From Bacteroidaceae bacterium (GTDB lineage Bacteria; Bacteroidota; Bacteroidia; Bacteroidales; Bacteroidaceae), in NCBI GenBank assembly GCA_902362375.1, contig CABIVS010000010.1, forward strand, positions 73,329-137,328: DNA of 64,000 nucleotides, written 5' to 3'. Below are positions 61,301-64,000 of this stretch, piece after piece. Under the pieces are notes generated by a model that searched no databases, was not told the origin of the DNA, and worked only from the letters and a program-made list of their open reading frames with translations. The position numbers and the translations under genes were made by a program. How positions within the stretch are numbered: the first letter of the stretch is position 1; each line of letters starts with the position of its first letter.

Positions 61301-61614
61301 ACTGGTCAACCATCATGTCCTACTTAAAATCCCACTCCTCGTACCTTGGCTTGAAACAGGACAGGTTCACCATTCTCCAGCCCGGCGGATTACCGGACTA
61401 CATGATAGAAGTAATCAATGGTGAGCAGGTCAGGAAAGTCAAGGTAAACCGCCCCAAAGCGTTGTGCTTTGATTACCTGCAATTAAAGGATGCCTTCGGA
61501 CTGGATCTTGAAACGGAAATTGTGTCTGACAGTCTGGACTTGTCGGAAGACAATCTTTCCGATTCAACCCCTTCCGATACCACACCTCCCATTCAGGAGG
61601 ATTTACCATTCTAA
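58297..61614 (+). CDS. Large replication protein: CHC2 zinc-finger primase, Toprim and P-loop ATPase
   Basis: The 1,105-residue protein starts with a CHC2 zinc finger (CPFHEERTGSFSVSP at about 36, then FHCFSCNRGGDAITF). A Toprim domain follows (FIIVEGAPDVLRMQ near 265; FIPDSD near 308). In the C-terminal half is a helicase-like ATPase with Walker A FGEKGTGKTTLATSL near 702 and Walker B LVVLDEYKND. This is a self-contained primase-helicase as used by satellites and integrative elements to replicate. I start at the ATG overlapping the previous stop. Base composition is richer in G+C than the flanks, which supports a foreign origin. Confidence 0.8.
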   Translation: MISESTISKVRELSIEDVLRPYVKLSRKGSALMGLCPFHEERTGSFSVSPAKNLFHCFSCNRGGDAITFIMEKEGFSFMDAVRFIAKHHNIQIEYTQEEYNEEQMAEEKHRESLLVALDHIQAYFLNCLRTTDNIECKQARDYAYGRWPEEFCSVAGIGYAPIDGNLFVDYCQKRSLNEEALFELGMLKRGEDGHIYAMFRQRIMIPIRNRWGRIIAYTARHIGHNPKAPKYINSSTSPVYSKGETLFGIDRASRQRNADYFIIVEGAPDVLRMQSVGFDNTVAALGTAWTDSQFEQLKKYTSSLCFIPDSDVTEGKPYGAGFEAVMANGAMAIRKGFHVTVRELPFVKASVVGENIPSEDTFQVKFVKNDADSFIKSKEDYTSLAEKHFIIWLAQKRFLVASSLVEERKCVAEIADLMRYVKDQLVFDQCIEQLAKLHGKVKLWRDAVAQARGEARKRNERLAPMNEMQRDAELLRQFGLFVRENCYYATGDDDEEPARISNFIMEPLFHIEDESNGTRIFRMRNMYNMCRVIELKESELCSLSNFQQKVGSLGNYVWLAKIDKLNRVKEYLYSKTDTAERIRKLGWNDTEGFFAFGNGILMDGTFREVDELGIVRGINSKAFYIPATSKIYIHNQEIFQFERLMVHENRNGVKLYDYVTRLVEVFGENAAIAFSYLLSTLFRDIIFRRTRHFPILNLFGEKGTGKTTLATSLQSFFLHGVDPPNLGVTSVPAMNDRVSQAVNTLVVLDEYKNDLDIRKIAYLKGLWGGGGQTKKNTSTDGMAAQTIVTTGVALCGQDKPTQDMALYTRVIFLAFSKTSFNQAEKRNYEDLVALCNLGLTHLTVEILNHRELFEKNFPEIYAITKRELATKLENETIHDRIFGNWVIPLATFRTLETVIHVPFSYTELFETAFRGIRNQNELAQESSEIADFWNMLQGFQTSGKCIEKAHYRIRYLKSFRPISVKEDIEFKEARPILYLNMAAVASLFNSRNMNATANRSNWSTIMSYLKSHSSYLGLKQDRFTILQPGGLPDYMIEVINGEQVRKVKVNRPKALCFDYLQLKDAFGLDLETEIVSDSLDLSEDNLSDSTPSDTTPPIQEDLPF

Positions 61615-61625
61615 ATGATGAAATA

Positions 61626-61934
61626 ATGAAGAACGAAGGACTTGACAAATTAAAAAACGAAGCGGTGAACGCTTTGGTGCGTTGGGGTAAAATCGGACTG
61701 GGTTTATATTCCATGCGCGATGCAGTCAATGCCTACATGAAGGCTTGCGGTGCTGACAAAATCCCCTTTGACGGTATAAACGGCATCAGAGAAAAAAGAA
61801 AAATAGTATCGGACGGTTTGCTAATCCATTGCATTGCACCTTTATCCAGAGAACAGTTATACAAAGTAAAGATGGAATTGAATCAAATTTCCAATTCCAT
61901 CACCACTCATATAAAGCCACGATTCAAAAGGTAA
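61626..61934 (+). CDS. Conserved small protein of unknown function (102 residues)
   Basis: It lies 11 nt after the replication gene and is probably the end of its operon. The chain is mostly helical, with LKNEAVNALVRWGKIGLGLYSMRD near the start, GINGIREKRKIVSDGLLIH in the middle and a basic tail KPRFKR. There is no domain I recognise. Confidence 0.55.
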   Translation: MKNEGLDKLKNEAVNALVRWGKIGLGLYSMRDAVNAYMKACGADKIPFDGINGIREKRKIVSDGLLIHCIAPLSREQLYKVKMELNQISNSITTHIKPRFKR

Positions 61935-62051
61935 TATGAAAGAGGTATTATTGGCACCTAAATGCCATATAGTATTACACTGTTGATTCTGAATAAATTA
62001 TTCTCTGAAAGAAAAATGGACTACGGGCAACGTTTGTTTATAGATTACGCA

Positions 62052-62147
62052 TGTTCATAAATTCGTGAACACAATGAAATAATGAACGCAAAATTTGGCA
62101 AAGCAAAGAATGTTCACTAAATTTGCAGTGTTTATCAATTTATGAAC
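62052..62147 (+). promoter_or_regulatory. Promoter and operators of the AbiE-type pair
   Basis: TTTG (62,094-62,097) and TAAATTTG (62,118-62,125) are 20 bp apart, a consensus promoter. Upstream lies the near-palindrome tgttcataaattcgtgaaca (62,052-62,071), and a related word gtttatcaatttatgaac (62,130-62,147) overlaps the transcript start. The antitoxin of AbiE systems is known to repress its own operon by binding repeats in the promoter, so these are good operator candidates. Confidence 0.65.
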
Positions 62148-62159
62148 ATTATATGAACA

Positions 62160-63152
62160 ATGAACGATACAACAATGAGAACAGATTATTTGGAATTGTT
62201 TCATGAAGCCATCAACAATTTGAGGGCGACAACAAGGAATGACTGTATTGTCATTTGTGACGAATTGGACCAAACTATTAGCATTAATAGCTTGAAGTTT
62301 TATTGTGACATAAAGAAAACCATAAGCAACGCCAACATCTTTTCAGTCGTTGACGGAATCAGAAGTAAAAGTAGCGATAGGAATATGCCTATGGTTTTGA
62401 TTACTGATAAAATCTATCCCAAATTAGCCAATACGCTTTCGGACAATCAAATCAATTGGATAGACAAAGTAGGAAATTGTGATATCAGACATAAGAGTCT
62501 AATCATTAAGATTGCCGGCCAAAAAGACAACACCCCCACTAAACCAAGTTCTACTTCAAAAATAAGTGAGACAAACATCAAGCTCATCTTATTCTTCTTG
62601 CAAAATCCTGAAAGCGTCAATTGGGCTTATCGTGAGATTCAAGAGAAAGTCGGGCTGTCTTTGGGCACTATCACGAAAGCTTTTGATTTGTTGAAAGCGA
62701 AACAGTACTTGGTGCAAACTGAAAAAGGCAGAAAGATTTCGATGCGCGAAGAACTTGTCGAATGGTGGCAACAGCAATACAATGAATTTTTGAAACCTAA
62801 ATTACTCATCAATCGGATGACCTTCCGCAGTCCGGAGCATAGAAGAAAATGGAAAGAAATGCTTCTTCCCGAAGGTATGTATTGGGGAGGTGATTGTGGA
62901 GCCAACTTAGTAGATGGTTACTTAATCCCCGGTGAATTTGAAATTTATTCAGATGTAGCAAGTTCGTTGCTTCTTCGTACCGGTGCGGTAATGCCTGCCC
63001 CAAATGGGGAAATACGCATCTACAAGAAATTTTGGATAGGGGAAAGCAAACTAAACCTTGCCCCAAAATTAGTCATTTACGCGGATTTAATGGGTGCTGG
63101 AGACAGCCGTTGCCATGAGGCCGCATTAAGAATAAAAGAAAATGGAATATAA
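62160..63152 (+). CDS. AbiEi-family antitoxin/transcription regulator
   Basis: The 330-residue protein has a middle winged-helix part (WAYREIQEKVGLSLGTITKA near 160) and a C-terminal AbiEi_2 domain (EGMYWGGDCGANLVDGYL, SKLNLAPKLVIYADLMGAGD, SRCHEAALRI). In the AbiE type IV systems this protein represses the operon and counters the nucleotidyltransferase toxin without binding it. Its stop overlaps the next start by 11 nt, as usual for these pairs. It stands on the accessory element after the replication gene. Confidence 0.8.
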   Translation: MNDTTMRTDYLELFHEAINNLRATTRNDCIVICDELDQTISINSLKFYCDIKKTISNANIFSVVDGIRSKSSDRNMPMVLITDKIYPKLANTLSDNQINWIDKVGNCDIRHKSLIIKIAGQKDNTPTKPSSTSKISETNIKLILFFLQNPESVNWAYREIQEKVGLSLGTITKAFDLLKAKQYLVQTEKGRKISMREELVEWWQQQYNEFLKPKLLINRMTFRSPEHRRKWKEMLLPEGMYWGGDCGANLVDGYLIPGEFEIYSDVASSLLLRTGAVMPAPNGEIRIYKKFWIGESKLNLAPKLVIYADLMGAGDSRCHEAALRIKENGI

Positions 63153-64000
63153 AATCACACGAGATACTTTACAGAATAATTTGCTTTATGACACCCTTGA
63201 AGCATTGAGTAAAGTAATGAACGACCTGCAACTGGATGTGTATGTTGTTGGCGCACTGGCAAGAGACATTGCTATGGAAATACTTGAAATGCCGCCTTCG
63301 CGTAGAAGAACATCTGATCTTGATGTGGCTATTGCCTTGAAAGATTGGAGTCAGTTCGAGTTATTGTCGGAAAATTTATTGAAAAACAATTTTGTCAAGG
63401 GTAAACCGAAACAGCGATTTTATTATAAAGGTGTGGATGGAAAGAATGACTACGAAATAGACATTGTGCCTTTCGGAGAATTGGAGGAAGACGAAAAAGT
63501 CGCATGGCCACCTGAAGGCAATCCTGAAATGTCGGTCAAATGTTTTAGAGACGTAATGAATATAGCCGATACAGTGGTGATTGAAGACGCCATTACAATA
63601 AAGATGGCTCCTTTGTCAGGACAATTCCTCATTAAATTTGATACTTGGCTTGACAGGCACTTGCTCACAGACAAAGACGCAGCCGATATGCTTTATATAA
63701 TGGACAATTTCTATTTGGCATACGTTTCGTTCAAACAACCAGTTCCTGATGAGGTGCAGGAAACAAGTGAAAGTTTTGACCTCTTGAATGGTGGTGCTCG
63801 ATGGATTGCTTGTGAAATGAAAGAATTTCTTACAAAAGAACACTTGCAATTCTATACCGACCAACTACAAGCGCAAATAGAACTGGATGAAAACAGTCCA
63901 CTAATCAGGTCTATGAGTAGCAAGTATTCTGCAAGCGACTCACATATGATTGTGAGAAATGCACTAATCGGAATGGTTGAAGTATTAAAGAAAGGAGAAA
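63142..64000 (+). CDS. AbiEii-family nucleotidyltransferase toxin (runs off the right edge)
   Basis: At least 286 codons are visible without a stop. The nucleotidyltransferase pocket is clear: VVGALARDIAME (the G-rich helix), DLDVAI (catalytic Asp pair at TSDLDVA) and the third acid in EIDIVPFGE. Lys in AITIKMAPLSGQFLIKFDTW matches the helix after the pocket. In AbiE systems the toxin transfers nucleotides to RNA (in some to tRNA ends) and blocks growth upon phage infection. The frame starts within the antitoxin gene (ATG at 63,142). Confidence 0.8.
   Translation, partial: MEYKITRDTLQNNLLYDTLEALSKVMNDLQLDVYVVGALARDIAMEILEMPPSRRRTSDLDVAIALKDWSQFELLSENLLKNNFVKGKPKQRFYYKGVDGKNDYEIDIVPFGELEEDEKVAWPPEGNPEMSVKCFRDVMNIADTVVIEDAITIKMAPLSGQFLIKFDTWLDRHLLTDKDAADMLYIMDNFYLAYVSFKQPVPDEVQETSESFDLLNGGARWIACEMKEFLTKEHLQFYTDQLQAQIELDENSPLIRSMSSKYSASDSHMIVRNALIGMVEVLKKGE

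Overview
The window looks like chromosome from a gut Bacteroides, probably close to the B. thetaiotaomicron group. The evidence is the many promoters of the Bacteroides type (-33 TTTG or TTG and -7 TAnnTTTG, with few Shine-Dalgarno sites), a NVEALA-family locus, a SusB-like GH97 remnant, PorT-type outer-membrane barrels and a Bacteroides-type iron superoxide dismutase. The species is inferred, not shown.

Layout. 0-2.3 kb: the tail of a K+/H+ antiporter and a fatty-acyl-CoA ligase. 2.4-10.5 kb: a GH97 pseudogene, then an OmpR/HisKA two-component pair convergent with a CzcCBA-type metal RND efflux operon. 10.7-16.4 kb: a thioredoxin, tandem nagA paralogues, a five-gene tRNA operon (three Gly, two Leu, one Leu a broken chimera), carboxynorspermidine decarboxylase and a quinone-reductase-like flavoprotein. 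16.4-36.9 kb: a long minus-strand gene train. It opens with a membrane-bound winged-helix regulator and two NVEALA precursor peptides, each followed by a six-bladed propeller lipoprotein. Next come a thioredoxin-like/DUF1573 lipoprotein, a transglutaminase/discoidin protein, a glutaminase-A-like lipoprotein, a signal peptidase I and an O-antigen-ligase/TPR membrane protein. After a 5-bp gap follow an adaptor, an RND pump, a TolC protein and a second, divergent RND pump. The spacing suggests one programme of peptide production, envelope processing and export, and this is my main candidate for an undescribed system. 37-41 kb: a gene-poor stretch, a transposase-like remnant and two AAA ATPase/nuclease-like genes with unusual repeats. 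41-46.6 kb: a glycine-zipper lipoprotein, UvrD/PcrA helicase, a secreted YD-like protein and sodB. 46.7-55 kb: a sensor kinase with a periplasmic ABC-type binding domain, then a TPP riboswitch and the operon thiS-thiE-thiG-thiC-thiH-thiF with a second thiE/tenI-like gene. 55-56.8 kb: two small outer-membrane barrels and a possible 48-residue minus-strand gene. 56.9-64 kb: an accessory element with an XRE regulator facing an operon of small proteins, a MerR-like HTH and a 1,105-residue CHC2/Toprim/ATPase replication protein, then an AbiE-type toxin-antitoxin pair that runs off the window.

Several palindromic repeats with the same design (short tandem units in each arm, arms inverted around a 30-70 nt centre) sit between genes. 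At two places such sequence has become coding: the signal peptide of the TolC protein at 21.3 kb and the C-terminal tail of ThiE at 49.7 kb. All product names rest on motif recognition by eye; no database search was run.
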